From a bacterium A37T11 (GTDB lineage: Bacteria; Bacteroidota; Bacteroidia; Sphingobacteriales; Sphingobacteriaceae): a DNA stretch of 64,000 nucleotides. Shown here piece by piece: positions 54,010 to 63,662 of the stretch. Both the position numbers and the translations under genes were made by a program. Every line of letters begins with the position of its first letter. The first letter of the stretch is position 1. The stretch lies in the NCBI GenBank assembly GCA_900109895.1, contig FOBR01000013.1, positions 87,994-151,993 of the forward strand, read 5' to 3'. Under the pieces are notes generated by a model, which did not search any database, was not told the origin of the DNA, and saw only the letters and a list, made by a program, of their open reading frames with translations.

Positions 54010-57000
54010 ATGAGAAGAACCTTACTCCTTCGGGCTCCGTGTCCGATTAAAAAAATGATTTTTGGGGTGTTGCTTGCTATTTTTATGTCAGGCTATGCGC
54101 AGTCAAAAGAATCGCTGTATTCCTTTGACTGGAAAAATACCCGCGTGGAAGAAATCCTGAAACAACTAGAGCAGCAAGCCGGCATCCGGTTTTCTTACAA
54201 CCCGGTGGAGCTGAAATCTGAGCGTACCATTGATCTGCAATTTAAGCAGGCCAACTTGGCGCATATTCTGGATGCCCTGGCGGCCCGGGTACCATTTAAG
54301 TATCAGCTAAAAGGACAAACGGTGTTGCTTCAGTTTAACCAGGCCTTTGCTGGTGGACTGCCCCTACAGGACAAGCTGACCGGCCGGATAACCAATAAAC
54401 AAAATGAATCGCTAGCCGGGGTAACGGTAACCAATACTACGCGCAAAGGGACCGTAACGAGTGACCAGAATGGGAATTTTACCCTCAATGGGGCAAAAGG
54501 GGATGTCATTACCTTCAGTATGTTAGGGTTTGCTCATAAAACATTCACCATTAATAACACGGCGCAGCGTATGCTGATCATTCTGGAAGAAGAGAGCCTG
54601 GAACTGGAAGAAACCGTGGTAACAGCGCTAGGGATAAAGCGGGAAGAACGCTCACTAGGCTACTCGGTAGCCGAGGTGGATGGTAACGGGTTAAAGAAAG
54701 CCCGTGAAACCAACGTGATCAATTCACTGGCTGGTAAGGTTGCCGGCCTGGTTATCAATAGCACAGCGGGCGGGCCAGCCGGATCCTCAAGGGTCATTAT
54801 CAGGGGAAACACCACAATCACGGGCAATAACCAGCCACTGTATGTGGTAGACGGCATCCCGATGGATAATTCAAACTATGGTCAGGTAAGTGGTGATAAA
54901 TACGCTGTTGGTGTTGATTTTGGAGATGCTATTTCAGCAATAAACCCTGATGATATTGAGAAAATAAGCGTTTTAAAAGGTCCTTCGGCTGCAGCGTTGT
55001 ATGGAAGCCGTGCAGGAAATGGGGTCATTCTCATCACCACAAAGAAAGGTAGCCAGGGAAAAGACCTGGGTATTGAAGTGAACAGCTCATCGACGTTTGA
55101 AAACCAGCTTACTTCATTTGACGGATACCAGTATCTGTATGGTCAGGGACGCGCTCAGGAGTTGGTGTTGGACAAGGATCAGGCCCGATCCACTCTATTT
55201 AATAACTTTGGGCCGCGGCTTGACCCTGCGTTAAGTATCCCCTATTTTGACGGAAAGGTAAGGCCTTACGCGCTGGCAAAAGACAACATCAGTGGTTTTT
55301 TCCGTACCGGATCAACCTTTAACAATACCGTGTCATTAACCAGTGGCAAAGACCGGTCATCATTCAGGCTGGCAGTTTCAGATATGCACAACAACGATAT
55401 CGTACCTGAAAGTGGCTTGCGCCGCAATTCAGTAACCTTTAACGGCAGCTCGGCCTTTGGGGAAAAGGTGACGGTCGAAGCCCGTGCGTTTTACCTGAAT
55501 GAAGACGTCAAAAACCGTCCGGCATTAGCGGACGACCCCGGCAACATCGGCAATAATTTCGTAGGCTTGGCAAACAATGTGGATCAAAGCTTTTTTAAAG
55601 ATTATTACAAGGATGCGCAGGGAACCTACGTAGATTGGGGCGGCGGCCAATATCGGCTTAATCCATACTGGGTGATCAATGAAATGAGCAACGACACGAA
55701 AAAAGATCGCTTAATGGGCGCTCTCCAATTAAATTATGCCATTACCAGCTGGATGAACCTGCAGGGCCGTGCAGCAACTGATCTTACGTTTATTGACTAC
55801 CAAAAGTTCACTCCGCGCACAACGCCCGGATCACTATCAGGCCGTCTAAACACCATGAATCAACGCTACTCGACCACAGAGGCCGATGTGCTACTGAGCC
55901 TGCAGAAACAGGTGTCGCCATCCTGGAATCTGGCTGCCCGCTTTGGGGCCAGCCTATCCCGTATTAATAATAAAGGCAACACCATGGAATTTTTGAACAT
56001 GACTGTAACGGACGTGGTGAGTCCAAGTAGTTTTGCCGACAAATCGATCATACCCACGAACCCCCGGAAATATAACAATTCGGGCTATGGACTATTTAGC
56101 GTAGGGTTCAAGAATTATTTATACCTCGATGCTTCTATCCGGCGGGATGTTTCTTCTACCTTACCCAAAGAAAACAACAGTTATATTTACCCATCTGTAG
56201 CCGGAAGCTTTATTTTTACCGATGCGCTTAAGCTAAATAAAAAGATCTTATCCTATGGTAAGCTGCGTGTGTCAGCAGCAGAAGTTGGCAACGACACCGA
56301 TCCCTACCAGCTTGATCTGTATTATGCGCTTAACCCACTGTCCTTTCGGGGTGGTTCGGTAGGTGGCGTTTCAAGCGATCTGTTGCCAAACGACAAGCTA
56401 AAACCAACGCGTACACGTTCGTTCGAGACGGGCATGGAGCTGAAGTTTTTTGGAGAGCGGCTAGGCTTAGACCTTACTTATTATACCCAAAAATCGCGCG
56501 ACCAGATTAACAGGGTACCCATACCATCTTCATCCGGATTTAATACCCAAATGATCAATGCCGGTGTCATCTTAAACAGAGGGCTTGAAATTGTGCTGAG
56601 CACCCAACCGGTTTCAAACGAACAGGTACAATGGGACCTGAACTTTAACCTGGCCCGTAACACCAACCGGGTAGAATCATTGGCAGAAGGTGTTCCGTTC
56701 CTTACCTTATCAGAGGCACGCTGGATGGGGGTGTCGGTCGTAGCGATGCCCAATGCACCGTACGGAGCCATTCTGGGTTCGGGTTACAAATACGACCCCA
56801 ATGGCAACATTATACTGGACCCAAATACCCTAACGCCGGCCATCAGTGATGAGCGTACTATCTTGGGAAAAGGCACCTTTGACTGGACCGGGGGGCTATA
56901 CAGCAATGTGAACTATAAAAACTTTTCACTGTCAACCACCTTAGACCTTAAATTGGGAGCTGACCTGTTTTCCATGTCAAATTTGTTTGCCGCCGTGCGG

Positions 57001-57498
57001 GGCAGCCTCAACTCCACGCTTGAAGGACGCGAAGAATGGATCAAGTCAGAAGAAGAACGGCAGGCAGCAGGCATGACTGCAGACCAGTGGGCTGCTGCCG
57101 GACGCGTAGGCGGTTATGTGCCTAAAGGGGTGGTCAATACGGGTACGGAAGAAAACCCGGTTTACACCACCAATACGCGGGCCGTCGATCCATCAGTTTA
57201 CTGGTCTGGCATTTATACCGACGGAAATGGCGTCGCTATACCCTATATTTACGATGCAAGCTACCTCAAGGTACGTGAAATTACGCTAAGCTACCACATC
57301 CCTAACCAAATCACCAGTAAATGGCGAATAAAGGATGTGACCGTGGCCGTGGTTAGCCGCAATCCATTTATCCTTTATAAAGGTGTAGATAACATAGATC
57401 CAGATTCTAATTATAACAACAGCAATGGGCAAGGCTTTGAATACGGATCACTTCCTTCCCGTCGCAGCTGGGGCTTTAACCTAAACGTAAAATTCTAA
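54010..57498 (+). CDS. SusC/RagA-type TonB-dependent transporter with STN signalling domain
   Basis: 1162 residues. Signal peptide, then an STN domain (about 36-105, WKNTRVEEILKQLEQQAGIRFSY), a carboxypeptidase-regulatory-like domain (about 125-195), TonB-box region (LEETVVTALGI), plug (GKVAGLVINSTAGGPAGSSRVIIRG, DGIPMDNSNYG) and the barrel, ending GFNLNVKF. STN-bearing receptors can both import and signal to FecR in the periplasm, here encoded directly upstream. It pairs with the SusD-like lipoprotein 5 bp downstream. The cargo should be a GlcNAc-containing glycan, judging from the GH18 genes. Confidence 0.96.
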   Translation: MRRTLLLRAPCPIKKMIFGVLLAIFMSGYAQSKESLYSFDWKNTRVEEILKQLEQQAGIRFSYNPVELKSERTIDLQFKQANLAHILDALAARVPFKYQLKGQTVLLQFNQAFAGGLPLQDKLTGRITNKQNESLAGVTVTNTTRKGTVTSDQNGNFTLNGAKGDVITFSMLGFAHKTFTINNTAQRMLIILEEESLELEETVVTALGIKREERSLGYSVAEVDGNGLKKARETNVINSLAGKVAGLVINSTAGGPAGSSRVIIRGNTTITGNNQPLYVVDGIPMDNSNYGQVSGDKYAVGVDFGDAISAINPDDIEKISVLKGPSAAALYGSRAGNGVILITTKKGSQGKDLGIEVNSSSTFENQLTSFDGYQYLYGQGRAQELVLDKDQARSTLFNNFGPRLDPALSIPYFDGKVRPYALAKDNISGFFRTGSTFNNTVSLTSGKDRSSFRLAVSDMHNNDIVPESGLRRNSVTFNGSSAFGEKVTVEARAFYLNEDVKNRPALADDPGNIGNNFVGLANNVDQSFFKDYYKDAQGTYVDWGGGQYRLNPYWVINEMSNDTKKDRLMGALQLNYAITSWMNLQGRAATDLTFIDYQKFTPRTTPGSLSGRLNTMNQRYSTTEADVLLSLQKQVSPSWNLAARFGASLSRINNKGNTMEFLNMTVTDVVSPSSFADKSIIPTNPRKYNNSGYGLFSVGFKNYLYLDASIRRDVSSTLPKENNSYIYPSVAGSFIFTDALKLNKKILSYGKLRVSAAEVGNDTDPYQLDLYYALNPLSFRGGSVGGVSSDLLPNDKLKPTRTRSFETGMELKFFGERLGLDLTYYTQKSRDQINRVPIPSSSGFNTQMINAGVILNRGLEIVLSTQPVSNEQVQWDLNFNLARNTNRVESLAEGVPFLTLSEARWMGVSVVAMPNAPYGAILGSGYKYDPNGNIILDPNTLTPAISDERTILGKGTFDWTGGLYSNVNYKNFSLSTTLDLKLGADLFSMSNLFAAVRGSLNSTLEGREEWIKSEEERQAAGMTADQWAAAGRVGGYVPKGVVNTGTEENPVYTTNTRAVDPSVYWSGIYTDGNGVAIPYIYDASYLKVREITLSYHIPNQITSKWRIKDVTVAVVSRNPFILYKGVDNIDPDSNYNNSNGQGFEYGSLPSRRSWGFNLNVKF

Positions 57499-57503
57499 CG
57501 ATT

Positions 57504-59084
57504 ATGAAAAATTTAACCTTATATAGCTTCCTGATGTTGCTGGCGCTTTCAAGCTGTAAAGATTTTGGCGATACCAACCTGGATCCAACACGCTCCAGTA
57601 ATCTGGATCCTGCTTTGCAGCTAAGCCAGGTACAACTGCGCTTTTCGGGCGACCTGGGCAGCAATGAAAACCTGGCAGCTTGCCTAACTTTTCCAATGGT
57701 ACAGCAAATTGGCGGCATTTGGCTTAACCGGGAAGGCCAGATGTATATTTATAACCGCCCGCGTATGGGTTCGCTTTGGGAATCGACGTATAATAACGAC
57801 ATCCTGAATATTGTAGACGCTACCCAGCGCCTGAAGGACAATCCTGATAAAACCAATTTATATGCGATATGCCGCATTATGAAGGTCTATCTATTCTCCA
57901 GACTGACTGATCTGTATGGCGATATTCCGTACAGCCAAGCTGCACAAGGGTACAATACAGGGGTCGTACGCCCCGTTTATGACACTCAGGAATCTATTTA
58001 TAACGACTTTTTTAAAGAACTTACGGAAGCTGCCGCCTTACTGGATGCTTCAAAAGATGCTGTTAAAGGCGACTTGTTTACCTACAATGGCAGTATTGAT
58101 GGCTGGCGTAAGTTTGCCCATTCATTGCACCTGCGCCTGGCCATGCGGTTGGTTAAACGCGATCCGGCCAAAGCGAAGGCCGAAGCCGAGGCCGCTGTTG
58201 CGGGCGGGGTATTTCAAAGCAATGCTGAAATGTGTGTCATGAAGCATGAAAATGTACAAAACGATTACTCAGATTTTCGCGGCAACGGCTTGTCGGTAGC
58301 CCTGAACCAACAGGAAGTGCTGCCCCGTTTATGCAACACCTTTATCAACGTGTTGCGCAACAACAATGACCCTCGACTTGCCTCTATCGCGCGGTATTAT
58401 ATAGATGTTCCCTACACGCCATTTGAGCGGGTAGATATTACCGATCAGGTGAAGCCCGTGGTGGGATACAGCGGAGTGAATGCCACTGACTATGTATGGG
58501 ATGATTGGAAAAACTCTTTTGATATTACAGTGCCTGGCGTGGGTTCGCACACCGTAACCAACAATGAACAGAAGGTGCAACTGGCTAATTTCCTGATCAG
58601 GAACGATGCCCCCTTCCTGCACCTGACCTATGCGGAGGTCGAGTTTTTATTGGCCGAGGCCAATATTCGGTTTGGACTTAACCTCGGGGGCATCAATGCC
58701 AAGGCGCATTACGAAAAAGGAATTGAGGCGGCTTTAAGCCAATTGAGCCTGTTTACAGGCGGTCCTGTATTTTCTGACAACGAAGTAGCCGCATTTAAAG
58801 CAAGTGTCCAGCTTATACCGGGCCGGGAGATCGAGGGGATCAACACGCAGCTTTGGATAGCCCTGTTTTTGAATAGCCCTGAAGCCTATGCCAACTGGCG
58901 CAGAACCGGATATCCGGTTTTGACACCGGCGTTGAATACCGAATCAAATACCTCGACCATACCGCGCCGGCTTGAATATCCGCTGTCTGAGCAGGAGCAA
59001 AATGCTACCAACTATCAGACTGCAGTGCAGGCACTCGGTGGGCAAGATACCTGGACGGCCAGGGTATGGTGGGATAAAGAATAA
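57504..59084 (+). CDS. SusD/RagB-like surface glycan-binding lipoprotein (SusD-like_2 type)
   Basis: 526 residues, lipobox ALSSC. DFGDTNLDPTRSSNLDPALQL, the TPR-like helices RIMKVYLFSRLTDLYGDIPYSQA, and TYAEVEFLLAEANIRFGL are typical of the SusD-like_2 branch (compare RagB). It is the lid of the SusC transporter and binds the oligosaccharide at the cell surface. Encoded between SusC and the first GH18 gene (4-bp gap). Confidence 0.95.
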   Translation: MKNLTLYSFLMLLALSSCKDFGDTNLDPTRSSNLDPALQLSQVQLRFSGDLGSNENLAACLTFPMVQQIGGIWLNREGQMYIYNRPRMGSLWESTYNNDILNIVDATQRLKDNPDKTNLYAICRIMKVYLFSRLTDLYGDIPYSQAAQGYNTGVVRPVYDTQESIYNDFFKELTEAAALLDASKDAVKGDLFTYNGSIDGWRKFAHSLHLRLAMRLVKRDPAKAKAEAEAAVAGGVFQSNAEMCVMKHENVQNDYSDFRGNGLSVALNQQEVLPRLCNTFINVLRNNNDPRLASIARYYIDVPYTPFERVDITDQVKPVVGYSGVNATDYVWDDWKNSFDITVPGVGSHTVTNNEQKVQLANFLIRNDAPFLHLTYAEVEFLLAEANIRFGLNLGGINAKAHYEKGIEAALSQLSLFTGGPVFSDNEVAAFKASVQLIPGREIEGINTQLWIALFLNSPEAYANWRRTGYPVLTPALNTESNTSTIPRRLEYPLSEQEQNATNYQTAVQALGGQDTWTARVWWDKE

Positions 59085-59088
59085 AACC

Positions 59089-60111
59089 ATGAATATAAAC
59101 TATATCATGAAGATAACCAGTTTATGGCTTATTGGTATCTTGTCTTTGCAGCTTTCGGCCTGCGCAAAAGATCATAAAAAGACCGACGTGCCCGATGATC
59201 CGGCCAAAACCAGTAAACCCATCCGGGTGCTTGGTTACCTGTTTAGCGACGGTAACTGGCAGGGTGATCTGCAGCAAGTTCATTTAAAACAGATCACTGA
59301 TCTGAACCTGGCTTTTATCAATCCGGAGGCTTCGGGTTTACTGATCGCCCCTGCTGGATTGACCCAGCTTATTGAAAAAGCACATACAGCAAATGTACGG
59401 GTGTTTTTGTCGCTGGGCGGAGGTAATCCGCCGGCTCATTTGGCTACATTGTTAGCCGATGATGCACAAAGAGCGAAACTAGCCACCACACTGTCTTCTT
59501 TCGCCAGCACTTATCAACTGGACGGGATCGATATTGACTTGGAGGGTTCGCTGATCGACGCTCATTATCCGCCTTTTGTGAGTAGGGTGGCTACATTGCT
59601 CCATCAGCAAGGCAAATTGGTCACCGCTGCCCTGGCCAGCTGGAATGCTAACCAAATACCCGACTCAACGCTGCGTACATTTGACTTTATCAACAGCATG
59701 TCCTATGACAAAACCGGACCTTGGAACCCATCCACTCCCGGGCAGCATGCACCATATCAAATGGTCGTGGATGATTTTACGTATTACCACAGCACGCGCG
59801 GCATAGCGGCAGAAAAGCTTTTCATTGGCCTGCCTTTTTATGGATACGGTTTTGGTACCAATGCACCGGAAAGCATCTTTTACCGGGACCTGGTGAAAAA
59901 CTATCCGGGCTCGGAAACAAAAGATGAGGTGACAGTAAGCGGGGGAGGGGTCATCTATTATAACGGGATACCCACCATTCAAAAAAAGGTAACTTTTGCC
60001 TTGGACCAAGGTGCAGGCGGTGTGATGGTCTGGCAACTGCTGCACGATAGTGATGACGAGAAGTCATTACTCAAAGCAATTAACGATACCATTCAAAATC
60101 ATAAAAACTAA
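59089..60111 (+). CDS. GH18 lipoprotein, endo-beta-N-acetylglucosaminidase or chitinase type
   Basis: 340 residues from the ATG at 59089 (a second in-frame ATG at 59107 is possible); lipobox LQLSAC. The GH18 barrel has RVFLSLGGG and the complete catalytic motif DGIDIDLE (Asp145, Asp148, Asp150, Glu152), then FINSMSYDKTGPW and VMVWQLLHDSDDEKSLL. With the short length it resembles endo-beta-N-acetylglucosaminidases of glycan-use loci (as in Bacteroides) more than large chitinases. It would cut the glycan at the outer membrane surface. The next gene is an inactive-looking paralogue. Confidence 0.92.
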   Translation: MNINYIMKITSLWLIGILSLQLSACAKDHKKTDVPDDPAKTSKPIRVLGYLFSDGNWQGDLQQVHLKQITDLNLAFINPEASGLLIAPAGLTQLIEKAHTANVRVFLSLGGGNPPAHLATLLADDAQRAKLATTLSSFASTYQLDGIDIDLEGSLIDAHYPPFVSRVATLLHQQGKLVTAALASWNANQIPDSTLRTFDFINSMSYDKTGPWNPSTPGQHAPYQMVVDDFTYYHSTRGIAAEKLFIGLPFYGYGFGTNAPESIFYRDLVKNYPGSETKDEVTVSGGGVIYYNGIPTIQKKVTFALDQGAGGVMVWQLLHDSDDEKSLLKAINDTIQNHKN

Positions 60112-60118
60112 CGTAACG

Positions 60119-61441
60119 ATGAAAAAATTCTATGTTATCTGTACCTTTTTGGTGATGGCCTTATTATCTGGTTGCGACAATAAAGAAAGCGACCCATATG
60201 CTGGTGATTTCTTTCCACGCATATTTGACCCTGCCCGCGTGTTTACATCCCCATCCATGGTTATTGCCGAAGGCGCCTCTGCGCAGTTTAAGGGACTGTT
60301 ATTTTCTCCGGCAAACCAAGTTTCCATCAGTTGGCAGGTAGATGGAAAAGAAGTGTCAACCGATACGTCCTTTACGTTCACACCAACAGCCGGGGGTGAA
60401 TATCACCTTACCCTGGCAGTTTCACATCAGGGTGATACGGCCTACCGGCGGTCAACGATCCTGGTAAGCTCACCTGTGTATACTCCAAAAACGTATGATC
60501 ATGTGGTGATGCCCTACCTGAGCAGTACGGGCACAGCAGCATCCGTTAACTGGGCTGCTGCTACGCATGTGGCCTATCAGGCAGCTCGTGTATTGCCCGA
60601 TGGCTCGCTTGATCTGCAGGCGGCCCAAACTAACCAGGCTGCCGATGAACTGGTTGCCCGGGCTCACCTGAATGGGGTGGCGGTTTTGTTGGGGATCTGC
60701 GGTCACCACTCCGGGGTTGATGGATGGGCGCTGTATGAAAGCAACGACTTTGGCAATGCCATCAGCCATGAATCCAGCCGGCATTTACTGGTAGAAGCCA
60801 CAAGCAAATTTGTCAATGAAAAATTTATGGACGGCGTTGATTTGATGATGACCGATGTAAATTCAGGCCAAGCAGCTGCCAATATAAAAGCGATTGGGCC
60901 CTTTTTGGCCGAATTGCGGGCAGCGTTGCCTAGTAAACTTATCACCGTTACTGTAACCACCAATGGTCTGGTTAGTGAATACCCTGACCTTTCAAAGGCA
61001 GACTGGATCAATGTGCACGCGTTTGAAAACGGGCTGACAGTAGGCCCCGGAGCCCCCATCGGGCAACCCTCTCCCCTGAATTACATGATAGATTGTGCTA
61101 CGCTTTGGAAGAATAAAGGGTATCCGGCCAGCAAACTGGTTATCGGGTTGCCTGCTTTTGGCCTTCAATACACGGCTCTTGATGAAAATGGTCATAACTT
61201 AAGCTGGGGATCTTACGGTTATCTTCCCTATAGCGACATTCTTGCCGCCGATGCAGAGGCTGACCAGAAGGATTTTGTGTCTTTAGAAAAAGGGGTGTAT
61301 TATAACGGCATACCGCTGATCAAGCAAAAAGTAGCCTATTTGAAAGCCAATGGATTTAAAGGTACTTATCTATGGGCCGGTGATTATGATGTCATGGGTG
61401 AAAAATCATTGCTAGGAGCTATCTACCAAAATATAAACTAA
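60119..61441 (+). CDS. GH18-like lipoprotein without catalytic residues, probable glycan-binding protein
   Basis: 440 residues from the ATG at 60119; lipobox LLSGC. A PKD-like beta domain (about 40-118, ISWQVDGKEVSTDTSFTFTP) precedes a GH18-fold domain (about 125-440, VMPYLSSTGTAASVNW...GVAVLLGICGH). The catalytic stretch reads DGVDLMMT (238-245), where the DxxDxDxE motif requires Asp at 243 and Glu at 245; here Met and Thr. The enzyme is therefore very probably dead, and the position after SusD plus the PKD-like module point to a surface glycan-binding role. Some surface glycan-binding proteins are known GH-fold pseudo-enzymes. Confidence 0.87.
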   Translation: MKKFYVICTFLVMALLSGCDNKESDPYAGDFFPRIFDPARVFTSPSMVIAEGASAQFKGLLFSPANQVSISWQVDGKEVSTDTSFTFTPTAGGEYHLTLAVSHQGDTAYRRSTILVSSPVYTPKTYDHVVMPYLSSTGTAASVNWAAATHVAYQAARVLPDGSLDLQAAQTNQAADELVARAHLNGVAVLLGICGHHSGVDGWALYESNDFGNAISHESSRHLLVEATSKFVNEKFMDGVDLMMTDVNSGQAAANIKAIGPFLAELRAALPSKLITVTVTTNGLVSEYPDLSKADWINVHAFENGLTVGPGAPIGQPSPLNYMIDCATLWKNKGYPASKLVIGLPAFGLQYTALDENGHNLSWGSYGYLPYSDILAADAEADQKDFVSLEKGVYYNGIPLIKQKVAYLKANGFKGTYLWAGDYDVMGEKSLLGAIYQNIN

Positions 61442-61445
61442 CGGT

Positions 61446-62627
61446 TTGGAACCTAAAAAACAACGCCTGCTATCCATTGATGCACTGCGTGCACTGGTGA
61501 TGCTATTAATGATCTTTGTAAACGACCTATGGACGTTGCATGGGGTACCCGAGTGGCTTGAACATACCGCAGCTGAAGCAGATGGCATGGGCCTGGCCGA
61601 TACGGTATTCCCAGCCTTCCTGTTTATAGCAGGGCTGTCTATTCCTTTTGCTATCCAAAACAGGTTGTCAAAAGGCGAAAACAAGACGCGTATCTTCTGG
61701 CATATCCTGCAACGCAGTATTGCCTTGCTGGTTATTGGCTTTTTTCACGTAAATCTTGAAACCTATGGAGCGCAGGCTCCGCTGCCTAAACCTATCTGGG
61801 AAATTTTGCTTACCATCGCTGTGTTTTTAATTTGGCTAAACTATCCGCCTAAATTTAAGAAAAACGCGGGCGTACTTAAAGCAATCGGCCTGATCGGTTT
61901 ATTGATATTGGCCACCTGCTATACAAACGCGAGCGGAGCTATGGGCATTTTTGCCATGACCCCGCAATGGTGGGGTATTTTGGGGCTTATCGGCTGGTGT
62001 TACTTTCTGGTTGCATCGCTGTTTTTGTGGTGTGGTGGTAAAATTCAGATCCTGTCAGTGGTGTTCATTCTCTTTATAGTGTTTAATATGGCTTCACAAT
62101 CAAGTATATTAGATGCCTTTGATGGCATCCGAAACTACATATGGCTGGTTGGGGATGGCTCGTTGCCAGCGCTTATGGTGGCCGGAGCAACCGTATCGCT
62201 GCTGTATACCCATTTCAATACAAAAAAAACCGTATTTGTGTATATATTAGTGGGTATAGCAGCGATAATGATACTATTTGGGCTTGTTGCCAGGCAGTAT
62301 TGGGACCTTTCCAAAATCAGGGCTACCCCTTCATTCACCCTGGTCTGCACTGGTATTTCTATGGCTGCATTTGCAGTTGTCATCTGGATTACAGATATCC
62401 GCGGCTATACCACCTGGTATAAAGCAATCAGCCCGGCGGGAACCTACACCCTGACGTGTTACCTGATCCCTTATTTATGGTATCCGCTAGTTGATTTTAT
62501 CCCTTGGCACCTGCCGCTGGTTTTGTGCACAGGGATCATGGGCCTGGCTAAGTCGTTAGTCTTTGCTTTTTTGATCATTTTGATAACGGGTTGGTTGGCA
62601 AAAAAGGGCATCCGTTTAAAATTATAG
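61446..62627 (+). CDS. DUF5009/HGSNAT-like membrane acyltransferase
   Basis: 393 residues, about ten membrane helices. It starts at TTG (61446), 4 bp after the previous stop; the first internal methionine lies well inside helix 1. RLLSIDALRALVMLLMIFVNDLW and GLADTVFPAFLFIAGLSIPFAI are the signature of DUF5009 proteins, related to heparan-alpha-glucosaminide N-acetyltransferase, which acetylates terminal glucosamine across a membrane. Here it might acetylate glucosamine released from the glycan handled by the GH18 genes, or only transport-link it. Ends in a 6-bp overlap with the convergent sigma gene. Confidence 0.82.
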   Translation: MEPKKQRLLSIDALRALVMLLMIFVNDLWTLHGVPEWLEHTAAEADGMGLADTVFPAFLFIAGLSIPFAIQNRLSKGENKTRIFWHILQRSIALLVIGFFHVNLETYGAQAPLPKPIWEILLTIAVFLIWLNYPPKFKKNAGVLKAIGLIGLLILATCYTNASGAMGIFAMTPQWWGILGLIGWCYFLVASLFLWCGGKIQILSVVFILFIVFNMASQSSILDAFDGIRNYIWLVGDGSLPALMVAGATVSLLYTHFNTKKTVFVYILVGIAAIMILFGLVARQYWDLSKIRATPSFTLVCTGISMAAFAVVIWITDIRGYTTWYKAISPAGTYTLTCYLIPYLWYPLVDFIPWHLPLVLCTGIMGLAKSLVFAFLIILITGWLAKKGIRLKL

Positions 62628-63185
62628 CAGTTCCCGCAATCTTTTCACCGCATTGTGCACGGTATTGTATACTGTTCGTTCCGTAAGCGAAGTGCGTTCA
62701 GCAATTTGGCTAAAGCCAAGACCTTCAAAAAAACGCAGGAAGATCAATTCCTTTTGCCGTGTAGTTAATTGCTCCAAGGCTTTTTCCAGCTTCTTTTTTT
62801 GAAGTTCATCCGTTTGGGAGGCAATCAGGAACGTTTCATAGGGCATCTCAAAATCCATTTCATTTTCCAGCGCATCAGAAAGAGGATCCAGGTATTCATT
62901 TTGCTGAAAATCTTTATTCGTTTTGTAGATGATTCTTTTGTATATACTGATTATATACGATTTAACGTAAACAATTTTAGGAATTGTTGGCCCAATTCTC
63001 CAAAGTTCGAGAAATAAATTATGGATGCTCTCCTTAATAAGGTCAGGATGGGCATACCATGACAATCCAAGGCGGTAAAAATCGTCGTAAAACAAGCAAA
63101 AGTTGTCCAAAAGGTCTTGCTCTTTCCCAGTAACCAGCAGTGACCAATCTTTTTTTACTGTTTTATCATCGCCGATAGATTCCAC
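62622..63185 (-). CDS. ECF RNA polymerase sigma factor of the GH18 locus
   Basis: 187 residues from a GTG start at 63185; a TAG four codons upstream excludes a longer frame. Region 2 (about 25-90, LCLFYDDFYRLGLSWYAHPDLIKESIHNLFLELW split into two motifs) and region 4 (about 130-185, LTTRQKELIFLRFFEGLGFSQIAERTSLTERTVYN) are present. It belongs to the FecI-like sigma factors that pair with FecR. The nearest FecR is at 52980-54002, at the other end of the locus and in the opposite direction. Pairing inferred. Confidence 0.9.
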   Translation of the reverse strand: MESIGDDKTVKKDWSLLVTGKEQDLLDNFCLFYDDFYRLGLSWYAHPDLIKESIHNLFLELWRIGPTIPKIVYVKSYIISIYKRIIYKTNKDFQQNEYLDPLSDALENEMDFEMPYETFLIASQTDELQKKKLEKALEQLTTRQKELIFLRFFEGLGFSQIAERTSLTERTVYNTVHNAVKRLRELL

Positions 63186-63662
63186 AAGGCTAACCTAATA
63201 AAAAAAACTTTAATTAACGATAATTTTACACAATAAAATAAAAAGGGGTGGTATGAATAACATCCTATCCGCAGCCACAAGTGGTAAAAAATAGAGTTAT
63301 GGCTGCTAATAATATGTTTAAAAAAAGGCTTCCATCGTTACTTCGCTCTGTATCAAGCCGGTTTTGTGGCTGTTATCTTTTATCCCAAAAGTAGTAATCC
63401 CCGTTAGAAAAATGGTCTTTTTAGTGCCGCTATGCTGCCGGAAAAGGTGCACTTTTTGCCGCAGGGATGCTGCACAATACTTCGTTAAAATTTAATATAT
63501 GTTTTTGATTGTTAGGTAAATATGTGGAAAACTTTTTGAAATAATATTTTAATAAACCCTTGACAATCTGTATCTTAATAGGATTTTCTCACGATTCTGT
63601 TAAGTATGATCATCAAGGGCAAGAATATATACAATGTATTAATTATCAACATTTTAAATAAA
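63186..63662. other. Intergenic AT-rich region upstream of the sigma gene and the transposase
   Basis: 477 bp without a credible gene; the short open frames here have no family features. It must hold the sigma gene promoter and the left end of the insertion sequence, but I could not place the terminal inverted repeat because the right end lies outside the window. Confidence 0.5.

Noticed and set aside
63186..63662. A 31-codon frame at about 63300 as a small gene
   Set aside because: No ribosome-binding sequence, no homology features, and composition of random intergenic DNA.
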